From Stutzerimonas stutzeri (lineage in GTDB: Bacteria > Pseudomonadota > Gammaproteobacteria > Pseudomonadales > Pseudomonadaceae): 64,000 nt of DNA. The notes under the pieces are model-generated. The model searched no databases. It was not told the DNA's origin and worked only from the letters and a program-made list of their open reading frames with translations. Both the position numbers and the translations under genes were made by a program. The DNA is taken from positions 112,001 through 176,000 of the forward strand of contig NZ_CP046902.1 of NCBI RefSeq assembly GCF_009789555.1, read 5' to 3'. Shown here one piece after another: positions 25,587 through 34,129 of the stretch (positions are counted from its first letter, which is position 1; each line of letters starts with the position of its first letter).

Positions 25587-26438
25587 TTAGCTACCACGCA
25601 TGGCTTGTTCGAGCTCGGCGAAGCTCGGTCGGTGCGCAGACAGCAGCACCTTGCGGCCGAACTCCACGGCCAGGGTCGGAGGCATGCCGGAGGCGGACGA
25701 AACCAGGGTCGCCTTGATGCCTTCGTAGAGGTTCAGCTCCTCCTTGGCATCATGCTCGAGCGCCGCGGCCAGCGGGCCGAAAAATCCATACGAGGCGAGA
25801 ATGCCGAGGAAGGTACCCACCAGCGCCGTACCGACTTTTTCGCCAATCTCCGCATTGTTCGCGTCGGCCAGCACCGACATGGTGATGACGATACCCAGCA
25901 CAGCCGCGACGATACCCATCGCGGGCAAGCCGTCGGCAACGCGAGCGACCGCATGCGCGGGATGCTCCAGCTCCTCCTTCATGCTGTTCAGTTCCATGTC
26001 GAACAGACCTTCGAGCTCATGCGGGGCCATGTTGCCCGACGACATGATCCGCAGGTAATCGCAGATGAACGCGGTCATTCGCTCGTCTTTCAGAATGGCC
26101 GGGTATTTGCTGAAAATCGGGCTGGAGGCGGGCTCTTCCAGATCCGCTTCGATCGCCATCATGCCCTCCCGACGGCTCTTGTTGAGGACTTCGTAGAGCA
26201 GCCCCAGCACCTCGAGATAGTACGTGTGGGTAAACCGCGTGCTGAACATCTGCAGCGATTTCCTGAAGACGATCTTGATGGTGCTGCCAGGGTTCGCCTG
26301 CAAAAACCCTCCGAGCGCAGCGCCTCCGATGATCATCACCTCGAACGGGTGGATAAGCGCGCCGAGCTTGCCGCCGGACAGCACGAAGCCGCCGAGGACG
26401 CTGGCGATGACGACAATGATACCGATGATTTTTGCCAT
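25587..26438 (-). CDS. motA: Flagellar motor stator protein MotA
   Basis: MotA forms the proton channel and torque-generating part of the stator. The 283-residue product has four membrane segments: two near residues 1-50 and two in the region of residues 165-225. The cytoplasmic loop between them carries charged residues that contact the rotor. ADGLPAMGIVAAVLGIV in the third helix is typical of MotA. A FliA-like promoter lies about 100 bp upstream. motB follows after 8 bp. Confidence 0.95.
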   Translation of the reverse strand: MAKIIGIIVVIASVLGGFVLSGGKLGALIHPFEVMIIGGAALGGFLQANPGSTIKIVFRKSLQMFSTRFTHTYYLEVLGLLYEVLNKSRREGMMAIEADLEEPASSPIFSKYPAILKDERMTAFICDYLRIMSSGNMAPHELEGLFDMELNSMKEELEHPAHAVARVADGLPAMGIVAAVLGIVITMSVLADANNAEIGEKVGTALVGTFLGILASYGFFGPLAAALEHDAKEELNLYEGIKATLVSSASGMPPTLAVEFGRKVLLSAHRPSFAELEQAMRGS

Positions 26439-26541
26439 AAGAGGTACGTCTAAAACCTGATCTCAGGACACCTGGGTCAAGCCACGCGACGAGGCGCGCT
26501 CACTGGGTTACAGGCGGGGCGTATGAAAAGAATTGTTCTGG

Positions 26542-26568
26542 TTATCGGAGCTTTTGCGCCAGACTAAA
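26542..26568 (-). promoter_or_regulatory. FliA (sigma-28) promoter of motAB
   Basis: Read on the minus strand, TTTAGTCT (26568-26561) is followed after exactly 11 nt by TCCGATAA (26549-26542). The FliA consensus is TAAAGTTT-N11-GCCGATAA; the -10 part matches 7 of 8 and the -35 part 5 of 8. It would start transcription about 95 nt before motA. This agrees with late flagellar gene control. Confidence 0.65.
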
Positions 26569-26602
26569 GGCCATCCCGATGAAATGCTAGTTCGACGGCG
26601 CC

Positions 26603-28117
26603 ATGACCACGACCCCACTCCCCCGCACGCTTGCCGCCTGGATCGAGACGCTGGATGCCGTTGTGCTGCCTGCCGCCGCCGAACCGTATACGCGCGTCCA
26701 GCGTGCGCTGCGCGACAGCAGCCTGTCGATGCGCCAGATCGCCGAGCTGATTCAGGAAAGCCCGGTCCTGGCGCTCGTCGTGATTCGCGAAGCCAACCGC
26801 GATGCGGCAGCCACCCACAAACCGGCCGAAAGCCTGGAAGTGGCGCTCAGCCGCATTGGCCTGAAGCGTGCCGAAACCCTGTTCGCACGGATTCCCGCGG
26901 CCCGGCCCCGCGACATCCCCGCCCCGCTGCGGCAGATGCTGCTCATCAGCCACCATGCCAGCCAGCAGGCCAACGGATTGTTCGCCTCCCGTCTCGCACG
27001 CCTCTGGCAGGAAATCCACTGGAGCAGCCTGCTGTTTCTCGCCCCGCTCTGGGCACTGGTCGCCGCTCACCCGGCATTGCTCGAGGCCTGGGAACAGCGG
27101 GTGCTGGTCAAGCGGGAGCCGGCGCGTCAGGTCGAACACGCGCTGCTGGGCGTATCGCTGCTCACGCTTTGCGCGGCGACGGCCGAACACTGGGGCCTGC
27201 CGGGCTGGATCGCCGAAGGCTATCGACTGCTCGACGAGCACCGCCGCCTGTTGGTCAAGGCGCTGCACATCGCCCGTGACAACGAGCATCCGCTGCACCA
27301 GCAGCAGCGACTCGATGCCGATCCTCCGCTGCGCCGCTGGCTCACCTTGCCGAGCAATACCATCCTGCTCGCCAACGGCCTGGCCCTCTCGGCACATCAC
27401 AGCTGGAGCGGTGTCCACAGCCTGCGCTGGCAACAGCTCGCAGGACTCTACCTGCAAGTCCCGCTGGCCGAGCTGCAGCAACTGACACATCAGCAAGCGG
27501 TGACCAGCGCGCGAGCGATCGGGCAGACCGATCTCTGGCACCCCGCCCAGGGCCTGATCTGGCCATGGGACAGCGTTTTCCAGGCCGAGCGGAAGGCGAA
27601 GCTGCCCGATACCGGGACACTGGAACAATGGCGCGCGCACTGCCGTGAACTGCTCAGCGAACCGAGCCCGTACGACAACATCCTCCAGCTCACCGCGACC
27701 GCATGCAAAGCGCTGACCTCTGCCGGCATGCAACGGGTGTTGCTGATGCTTGTCGACCGCAAACATCAACGTCTGGTCAGCCAACAGGCCAGTGGCCTGC
27801 CGCGCGAGGCGGCCCGGCTGGTGCTCGACCCGGACCAGAGCCAGGTGCTGCGCAAACTCCTCGAAAAACCCGTGCTGCTGCGGCTCAAGCCAGACAACCT
27901 GGCCCAGTTCTCCGCGCTGCTGCCAGGCACGCTGAAGGCGCTGTTTCCCAGCGAGCACATCCTGTTGCGCTCGGTCGGCCACGAGGGCCGCGCGGTCATG
28001 CTGCTGGTGGCTGACCAGGGCAACAGCGCATTCAGCGAGACGGGCCTGCAGGCCTTTACCAGAACCGTGCAATGCATCGAGCGCGCCCTGGCAACGTTCA
28101 GCAAACGCGGCCGCTGA
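26603..28117 (+). CDS. HDOD domain protein
   Basis: The 504-residue cytoplasmic protein has an N-terminal HDOD domain (about residues 1-270), an HD-like output domain that usually lacks phosphodiesterase metal ligands. RDSSLSMRQIAELIQESPVLALVVI is its start. The C-terminal part (about residues 355-500) resembles a GAF-like sensory domain (LTATACKALTSAGMQRVLLMLVD). HDOD proteins often act in signalling linked to motility or c-di-GMP, but the ligand here is unknown. It is divergent from motAB and 44 bp upstream of rhdA. The ATG at 26603 has no clear Shine-Dalgarno. Confidence 0.82.
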   Translation: MTTTPLPRTLAAWIETLDAVVLPAAAEPYTRVQRALRDSSLSMRQIAELIQESPVLALVVIREANRDAAATHKPAESLEVALSRIGLKRAETLFARIPAARPRDIPAPLRQMLLISHHASQQANGLFASRLARLWQEIHWSSLLFLAPLWALVAAHPALLEAWEQRVLVKREPARQVEHALLGVSLLTLCAATAEHWGLPGWIAEGYRLLDEHRRLLVKALHIARDNEHPLHQQQRLDADPPLRRWLTLPSNTILLANGLALSAHHSWSGVHSLRWQQLAGLYLQVPLAELQQLTHQQAVTSARAIGQTDLWHPAQGLIWPWDSVFQAERKAKLPDTGTLEQWRAHCRELLSEPSPYDNILQLTATACKALTSAGMQRVLLMLVDRKHQRLVSQQASGLPREAARLVLDPDQSQVLRKLLEKPVLLRLKPDNLAQFSALLPGTLKALFPSEHILLRSVGHEGRAVMLLVADQGNSAFSETGLQAFTRTVQCIERALATFSKRGR

Positions 28118-28161
28118 TTTTTTCGCTAGACTTGGCCCTTTCCGACCCACCGAGGCTTGCC

Positions 28162-28977
28162 GTGTCCGCCTTTGCTACCCTGCCGCTGGTCATCGAACCC
28201 GCCGATCTGGCCGAACGCCTGAACGCACCCGAGCTGATTCTGGTCGACCTGACCAGCGCCACCCGCTACGCCGAAGGCCATCTGCCCGGCGCGCGGTTCG
28301 TCGATCCCAAACAGACCCAGCTGGGCCAACCGCCGGCGCCCGGACTGCTACCGGGCAAGCCGCAGCTGGAGGCCTTGTTCGGCGCGCTGGGGCACCGTCC
28401 CGATGCGGTCTACGTCGTCTATGACGATGAGGGGGGCGGCTGGGCAGGCCGATTCATCTGGCTGCTGGATATCATCGGGCACCGGCACTATCACTACCTG
28501 AACGGCGGCTTGCACGCCTGGCTGGCCGAACAGCGCCCCCTGTCACGCGAGCGCCCCGCCGACGCAGGCGGGCCGGTGGCACTGAAACTCGACGAGGCGC
28601 CCAGCGCAACCCGCGAATACATCGAGAGCCGGCTCGGGGCTGCCGATCTGGTTATCTGGGACGCACGATCGCCCGAGGAATACCGCGGCGAGAAGGCACT
28701 GGCCGCACGCGCCGGCCATATACCCGGCGCAATCAACTATGAATGGACCGCCGCGATGGACCCGGCCCGCGCGCTGCGCATCCGCGAAGACATCGCCGAA
28801 CGGCTGGAGGCGCTCGGCATCACCGCCGACAAGGAAATCATCACTCACTGCCAGACGCATCATCGCTCCGGCTTCACCTACCTGCTGGCCAAGGCACTGG
28901 GCTATCCGCGCATCAAGGGATATCCCGGCTCCTGGGGCGAATGGGGCAACCTGCCCGACACCCCGATCCAGCAATGA
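28162..28977 (+). CDS. rhdA: Thiosulfate sulfurtransferase (rhodanese) RhdA
   Basis: RhdA transfers sulfane sulfur from thiosulfate to cyanide or other acceptors. The 271-residue product is a tandem-domain rhodanese: an inactive N-terminal domain (LILVDLTSATRYAEGHLPGA) and an active C-terminal domain. The catalytic loop CQTHHRS with Cys230 is the unusual loop known from the Azotobacter vinelandii enzyme, also 271 residues. The start is GTG 28162 (VSAFATLPLVIEPADL); the frame is open 30 codons upstream, but that part is unlike RhdA. Its stop overlaps an ATG at the front of psd. Confidence 0.95.
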   Translation: MSAFATLPLVIEPADLAERLNAPELILVDLTSATRYAEGHLPGARFVDPKQTQLGQPPAPGLLPGKPQLEALFGALGHRPDAVYVVYDDEGGGWAGRFIWLLDIIGHRHYHYLNGGLHAWLAEQRPLSRERPADAGGPVALKLDEAPSATREYIESRLGAADLVIWDARSPEEYRGEKALAARAGHIPGAINYEWTAAMDPARALRIREDIAERLEALGITADKEIITHCQTHHRSGFTYLLAKALGYPRIKGYPGSWGEWGNLPDTPIQQ

Positions 28978-28988
28978 AAAGGTCATCC

Positions 28989-29891
28989 ATGAAAGATCGC
29001 TTGTTCGTACTCAGCCAGTACCTGCTTCCGCATCATCTGATTTCGCGTCTCGCCGGCTGTCTCGCCGAGTGCCGCCTGCCCTGGTTGAAGAACGCCTTCA
29101 TCAAAGGGTTCATTCGGCACTTCCAGGTAGACATGCGCGAGGCGCAGATCGAAGAGCCCACCGCCTACGAGCATTTCAACGCCTTCTTCACCCGCGCCCT
29201 GAAAGACGGTGCCCGGCCGCTGGACCCGACCCCTGGCGCGATACTCAATCCGTGCGACGGTGCCATCAGCCAGCTTGGCCGCATCGAGCAGGGGCGGATC
29301 TTCCAGGCCAAGGGGCACAGCTACAGCGTGATGGAACTGCTCGGCGGCGACCATCAACGCGCGGCGCCCTTCATGGGCGGCGATTTTGCTACCGTCTACC
29401 TGTCGCCCAAGGATTATCACCGGGTGCACATGCCGCTGGCCGGCACCCTGCGCGAGATGGTGTACGTGCCAGGCCGCATCTTCTCGGTCAACACCGTGAC
29501 CGCCGAAGGCGTACCGGAACTGTTCACCCGCAACGAGCGTGTGGTTTGCCTGTTCGATACCGAGCGCGGTCCGATGGCGATGGTACTGGTCGGCGCGATG
29601 ATCGTCGCCAGCATCGAGACCGTCTGGGCCGGGCTGGTCACGCCCCCCAAGCGCACACTCAAGACCGTCCGCTATGACGAAGCCAGTCGAGCCCCCATCC
29701 ACCTCGAAAAAGGCGCCGAGATGGGCCGTTTCAAGCTGGGCTCCACGGTGATCCTGCTGTTCGGGCCCGACCAGGTTCGCTGGGCGGAACAGCTGGCCGC
29801 GTTGACGCCGGTCTGCATGGGCGAAGGGCTGGGCCAGGCCAAGCCGGCGTCGCCGATCGTTACCGCGGATTCCGCGCCGACGCAGCCGTAG
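28989..29891 (+). CDS. psd: Phosphatidylserine decarboxylase proenzyme
   Basis: Psd makes phosphatidylethanolamine from phosphatidylserine at the inner membrane. The 300-residue proenzyme carries the self-cleavage site LGST with Ser252, which becomes the pyruvoyl group of the alpha subunit. Conserved DGAISQLG and YLSPKDYHRVHMP precede it. The start chosen is ATG 28989 (MKDRLFVLSQY), with AAGG upstream; an ATG at 28974 overlaps the rhdA stop by 4 bp and would add five residues. The two genes are probably coupled in one transcript. Confidence 0.96.
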   Translation: MKDRLFVLSQYLLPHHLISRLAGCLAECRLPWLKNAFIKGFIRHFQVDMREAQIEEPTAYEHFNAFFTRALKDGARPLDPTPGAILNPCDGAISQLGRIEQGRIFQAKGHSYSVMELLGGDHQRAAPFMGGDFATVYLSPKDYHRVHMPLAGTLREMVYVPGRIFSVNTVTAEGVPELFTRNERVVCLFDTERGPMAMVLVGAMIVASIETVWAGLVTPPKRTLKTVRYDEASRAPIHLEKGAEMGRFKLGSTVILLFGPDQVRWAEQLAALTPVCMGEGLGQAKPASPIVTADSAPTQP

Positions 29892-29909
29892 CGTTCCAAC
29901 CAATGGTCG

Positions 29910-29930
29910 GTTGGCACTAGCCAACTTCTC
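29910..29930 (+). terminator. Probable terminator of rhdA-psd
   Basis: GTTGGC (29910-29915) and GCCAAC (29920-29925) form a 6-bp stem with an ACTA loop, followed by TTCTC. It lies 19 bases after the psd stop. A competing CCAACC/GGTTGG pairing is just upstream. The T-run is short. Confidence 0.45.
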
Positions 29931-30047
29931 CATGATCGTTATTATGTCGCCCGAAACGATTTCATTTTGACATCACTGGGGCGATTGCCTGAACGCACCG
30001 CCGAATGACAGGCGATGCGTCAGCGACACGGTCACGGAGTTCATTGC

Positions 30048-31865
30048 TTGGAAAACCAGAGCCAACCCTTGCTGTTGCGCGTACCTACGCCGGATCGCCA
30101 GGAGTTATCCTTCTGCGACCCCAGCGTGCGCGGGGTCAAGCACTGGCTTTCCGGGCTGCCCAAGGCCAACCTCGGCGAGACTGCAAGGCAGCTGTACCAG
30201 GCCATGCTGGAACTCAACCAGCTACGCACGACCGCGCCGGTCCGCCTGCAACTGCTCGAACTGCTGCGTCCGGAGATCCATTTCGTCTGTCGTGAGCTGG
30301 AGCGCTACTTCATCAATCAGCCGATCGTGCTCGGCGAACGCCCGCGCAAGGTCGCCAGCCTATGCCAGGCGCTGCACAATCATTTGGCCATCGGCTACAA
30401 GCTGATCGCCGTCGAGCTGGCGCCGCAGACCGGGCGCGATCGCCTGCAACTACTCACCATTGCGCTGCAACGGTCGATTCGCAGCCTTTGCGCAATACTG
30501 GTTCGCTCGACGCAACTGTACAGGCCCACGCCCGACGGCTTGTGGCTCGAGCTTCATCAACTGCACAGCCTCGCCGTGACGCATGCCGTTCAGCGCACCC
30601 TCGTTCGTGACGAGCTGGCCTATCAGGTCAAGGGCCTGAGCGCCGAGCAGAGTTATATCGTCGCACTCATGATCGGCAGCGCCCGCTGCAACCAGATGCG
30701 CCAGCAGAACATTGCCCAGCTGGCGCAACTGCTCGAGCCCTGGAGCGCGCTGGTCCGCCTGCAGACCGCGCAAGATCCCTCCAGCCTCTTCGGTGTGTCA
30801 CCCCGCATCGACGGTCCGCCGCGCTATCGCTCGATGTTCGCGGCCAACGAGCCCGCGGACCTGCTCGGCATCGACCCGCATGGGCTGGTCAAGGCCATCC
30901 AGCGTCATCTGCAGTCGCCGTCAAACGGTTCCGAACAGAACGGGCTGGTCATCCCCGACGGCTTGAGCCTCGATCTGCTGCAGCATGTAAGTGCCGCCTG
31001 GGGCGACATTTCCGAGCGTAGCTTCCAGCGCGCGCCCGCACAGGGGACGATGACCCTGTGCATCGGAATGAGCGCGCTGCACTACTACCTGGCGGGCCAG
31101 CGCCAGTTCGGCGAGCTGTTGAAACGGCCCGATGCGGCTCGATCCGCCGTGTTCAAACTGAACAACGCGGCGCCGGACATCTGGGCCGTCGCCTTCGACG
31201 CGCAGGCGATCAACGGAGACGGAATCCTTCCGGACGAGCACATCGAATTCGTCCGTCCGGTCATGCCGGAACAGGCAGCCGAGGCCGAGACCGTGACGCC
31301 GCCGGCGGACAGTGGCTTTCGGACATTCGAGGTGCAGCGGGTCGACCACAGCCCGGGCGGCTTCTGCCTGTCCTGGCCTGGCGAGGTGCCGGCACAGCTG
31401 CAGGCGGGCGAACTGCTCGGCCTGCAGGACCCCGCCAGCCAGACCTGGAGCGTGGCGGTGGTGCGCTGGATTCGCCAGGTTCGCGGTAGCGGGCCACAGA
31501 TGGGCGTGGAGCTCATCGCCCCGTCTGCCCAACCTTGTGGCCTGCGCCTGCTGCGCAAGACCGAGCAAGGCAGCGAATACCTGCGAGCCCTGCTGCTGCC
31601 GGAAATCAGCGTGATATCCCGGCCCGCCGCGCTGATCGTTCCGCGCCTGCCCTTTCAGGAAGGGCAGAAAGTGCAGATCAACCAGAATGGCGAGGAACAT
31701 CGCGCCATGCTCCGTCGACGCCAGACCGGCACCAGCAGTTACAACCAGTTCGAGTATCAACTGGCGGGACTGGTAGCCGTTTCCCGGGAGACGCCGATCA
31801 CAGCGCGGGGAAACCAGTCTGCTCCTCGCGGTGAAGATTTTGACTCGCTCTGGAACACACTGTAG
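30048..31865 (+). CDS. Uncharacterised protein upstream of fimX, with PilZ-like motif
   Basis: The 605-residue product starts at TTG 30048 (MENQSQPLLLRVP), eight bases after GGAG at 30036-30039; an ATG at 30015 in frame has no such support. It looks cytoplasmic. The first 300 residues are mostly helical. Near the end, at residues 433-438, is DHSPGG, which fits the PilZ signature (D/N)xSxxG for c-di-GMP binding, but the usual RxxxR is not seen in place. I do not recognise any catalytic domain. The gene precedes fimX by 65 bp, as in other pseudomonads, which suggests a c-di-GMP or type IV pilus role. Confidence 0.75.
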   Translation: MENQSQPLLLRVPTPDRQELSFCDPSVRGVKHWLSGLPKANLGETARQLYQAMLELNQLRTTAPVRLQLLELLRPEIHFVCRELERYFINQPIVLGERPRKVASLCQALHNHLAIGYKLIAVELAPQTGRDRLQLLTIALQRSIRSLCAILVRSTQLYRPTPDGLWLELHQLHSLAVTHAVQRTLVRDELAYQVKGLSAEQSYIVALMIGSARCNQMRQQNIAQLAQLLEPWSALVRLQTAQDPSSLFGVSPRIDGPPRYRSMFAANEPADLLGIDPHGLVKAIQRHLQSPSNGSEQNGLVIPDGLSLDLLQHVSAAWGDISERSFQRAPAQGTMTLCIGMSALHYYLAGQRQFGELLKRPDAARSAVFKLNNAAPDIWAVAFDAQAINGDGILPDEHIEFVRPVMPEQAAEAETVTPPADSGFRTFEVQRVDHSPGGFCLSWPGEVPAQLQAGELLGLQDPASQTWSVAVVRWIRQVRGSGPQMGVELIAPSAQPCGLRLLRKTEQGSEYLRALLLPEISVISRPAALIVPRLPFQEGQKVQINQNGEEHRAMLRRRQTGTSSYNQFEYQLAGLVAVSRETPITARGNQSAPRGEDFDSLWNTL

Positions 31866-31930
31866 ATTGCGGCTCACCGATTTTTAGCCTTCACGTCCCC
31901 TCCAAGGGTCGTTCCAAAGCTGCTGCTGCC

Positions 31931-33997
31931 ATGGCCTCGCAAAAGAAAACCATCCGTCTGCTGATCCTCGAGGACTCGCAGAATGAAGCTGAGCGACTGG
32001 TCAGCCTGTTTCGCAACGCGGGCCAGGCGACGCGGGTGCACCGACTCACCTCGAGCGAGGACCTCGCCGATGTGCTTCAACAGACCTGGGACCTGCTGAT
32101 CAGCGCGCCGGCCAGCGTCAATCTCGAGCCCAGCGAAGCAATCGGCGCCATCCGCAAGCAAGCCAAGGACATTCCGGTCATCCAGCTGATCGATGGCAAC
32201 GACCCCGATGCGATCACCGAAGCCCTCACCCTGGGCGCCCAAGGCGCGCTTCCGCAGGGCGAAGACGAATGGCTGATCCTCATCGCCAATCGCGAGCTGG
32301 CGAACCTGGACGAGCGCCGCGCCCGTCGCTCCGCCGAGCTGGCGCTGCGCGAGGCCGAGAAGCGCTGCCAACTGCTGCTCGAAAGCTCGGTGGACGCCAT
32401 CGCGTATGTCCACGACGGCATGCATATCTATGCCAACCGCGCCTATCTCGAACTCTTCGGCTACGAAGATGTGGAAGAACTCGAAGGCATGCCGATGATC
32501 GACCTGATCGCCTCCTGCGACCAAGGTGAGTTCAAAGGATTTCTGAAGAATTACCAAAGCCTGCAAGGCAGCGCCGAGCTGGTCTGCGGCGGCATCCGCG
32601 CCGATGGCGGCAACTTCAAGGCACGCATGCATTTTTCGCCCGCCAGCTACGACGGCGAGTCCTGCATCCAGGTCGTCATTCGCGCGGAGAATGACAACGC
32701 CGAACTGGAGAAGCTGCGCGAGATCAGCAACCAGGATCCGGTGACAGGCCTCTACAATCGCAACCACTTCCTCGAGTTGCTGGACGGCGCGGTCGAACGC
32801 GCGGTCAACGCCGGGCAAGGTTCGAGCCTGGCCTACATACGGATCGATCGCTTCGCCAGCCTGCAGACCGAGATCGGCCTGGGCGATTCGGACCGCTTGC
32901 TGGCCGAGCTGGCCCAAGTGCTGCGCGAGCAATTCGAGGACAAAGCCGAGCTGGCACGTTTCGGTGACGACGCCTTTGCGATGTTGATGTCCGAAGCCTT
33001 GCCCCAGCAATTCGAACAACCACTGGTTCAATTGCTGCGAAAAGTCGAAGGGCATTTGTTCGACATTGGCGGCCGTACCGTCCAGACCAGCCTGAGCATT
33101 GGTGTCGCGGCGCTGGACGAACGCACCGCGAAGGCGCGCGACGTGATCGACCGCGCCCACCGCTGCGCCGAAGAACTCGCCGACGGCAATGCGCTTCGCA
33201 TTTATGACCCGGCCGACGAACTCGCTGCCGCGGCCAGCCGCGGCAATATCCTGGCGATGCTGCAGCAAGCGCTGGAAAAAAACAGCTTCCGCCTGCTCTT
33301 CCAGCCGATCATCAGCCTGCGCGGCGACAGCCACGAGCACTATGAGGTTCTGCTGCGCCTGCTTGACCCGCAAGGGGTCGAAGTTCCGCCGGCAGACTTC
33401 CTTGACGCCGCCAACGAAGCGGGGCTGGCCACCCGGATAGACCGGTGGGTGCTGCTCAACTCCATCAAGCTGCTCGCCGAGCACCGCAGCAAGGGCCACA
33501 GCACCCGCCTCATGGTGCATCTGTCGGGTGCCAGCCTGCAGGACCCGTCACTGATCACCTGGCTTGGCGTCGCGCTCAAGGCATCCAAACTGCCACCCGA
33601 CTCGCTGATCTTCCAGCTCGACGAGAACGACGCCGTCGCCTACCTGCGACAGGCGAAAGCGCTCTCCCAGGGACTCATCGGGCTCGGCTGCCGCATCGCC
33701 CTGGCCCAGTTCGGCTGTGTGCTCAACCCGTTCAACACGCTGAAGCACCTGAATGCCGAGTTCGTCAAGGTAGACGGCTCCTACACCCAGGACCTGACAC
33801 GTCAGGAAAACCAGGAAGCGCTCAAGCAATTGCTCGCCGAGCTGCATGAGCAGCACCGACAGAGCATCGTACCCTTCGTCGAAAGCGCCACCGTCCTAGC
33901 CACGCTGTGGCAGGCCGGTGTCGGTTACATCCAGGGCCAGTATCTTCAGGGCCCAAGCCAGTCGATGGACTACAACTTCGCCTCGGACGAGGAATAA
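31931..33997 (+). CDS. fimX: FimX, degenerate GGDEF-EAL regulator of type IV pili
   Basis: FimX binds c-di-GMP and promotes pilus assembly and twitching at low c-di-GMP. The 688-residue product has an N-terminal receiver-like domain (about 1-125), a PAS domain (about 140-250), a GGDEF-like domain and an EAL-like domain. The GGDEF site reads GDDAF at residues 345-349 and the EAL site reads EVL at 472-474, so neither diguanylate cyclase nor phosphodiesterase activity is likely. This is the known FimX pattern. The receiver lacks the usual phosphoacceptor context (WDLLISAPA). It ends with FASDEE. Confidence 0.93.
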   Translation: MASQKKTIRLLILEDSQNEAERLVSLFRNAGQATRVHRLTSSEDLADVLQQTWDLLISAPASVNLEPSEAIGAIRKQAKDIPVIQLIDGNDPDAITEALTLGAQGALPQGEDEWLILIANRELANLDERRARRSAELALREAEKRCQLLLESSVDAIAYVHDGMHIYANRAYLELFGYEDVEELEGMPMIDLIASCDQGEFKGFLKNYQSLQGSAELVCGGIRADGGNFKARMHFSPASYDGESCIQVVIRAENDNAELEKLREISNQDPVTGLYNRNHFLELLDGAVERAVNAGQGSSLAYIRIDRFASLQTEIGLGDSDRLLAELAQVLREQFEDKAELARFGDDAFAMLMSEALPQQFEQPLVQLLRKVEGHLFDIGGRTVQTSLSIGVAALDERTAKARDVIDRAHRCAEELADGNALRIYDPADELAAAASRGNILAMLQQALEKNSFRLLFQPIISLRGDSHEHYEVLLRLLDPQGVEVPPADFLDAANEAGLATRIDRWVLLNSIKLLAEHRSKGHSTRLMVHLSGASLQDPSLITWLGVALKASKLPPDSLIFQLDENDAVAYLRQAKALSQGLIGLGCRIALAQFGCVLNPFNTLKHLNAEFVKVDGSYTQDLTRQENQEALKQLLAELHEQHRQSIVPFVESATVLATLWQAGVGYIQGQYLQGPSQSMDYNFASDEE

Positions 33998-34129
33998 CCG
34001 AGGCGCACGCCTGTCACCGGCTCGCTGCAACTGCCCGCATTCGCCCCGTGGCTTGATCAGCGTCAGGCCACATCCACACGATTGGACTAGAGTTTGCGCA
34101 CGCCTTCCATTTGCGAGAGGAGTTGCGCC

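Noticed and set aside
26564..28150. Long open frame on the minus strand opposite the HDOD gene (about 528 codons)
   Set aside because: Same reason: antisense shadow with no recognisable domain and no ribosome site.
29967..29972. Perfect TTGACA -35 hexamer before the fimX-upstream gene
   Set aside because: No -10 hexamer with a fair match occurs 16-18 nt downstream (TGAACG), so it is not listed as a promoter.
31874..33520. Long open frame on the minus strand opposite fimX (about 548 codons)
   Set aside because: It is antisense to a clearly recognised gene. Such long shadow frames are common in high-GC DNA, and its composition (His/Gln/Val-rich) is not that of a real protein.
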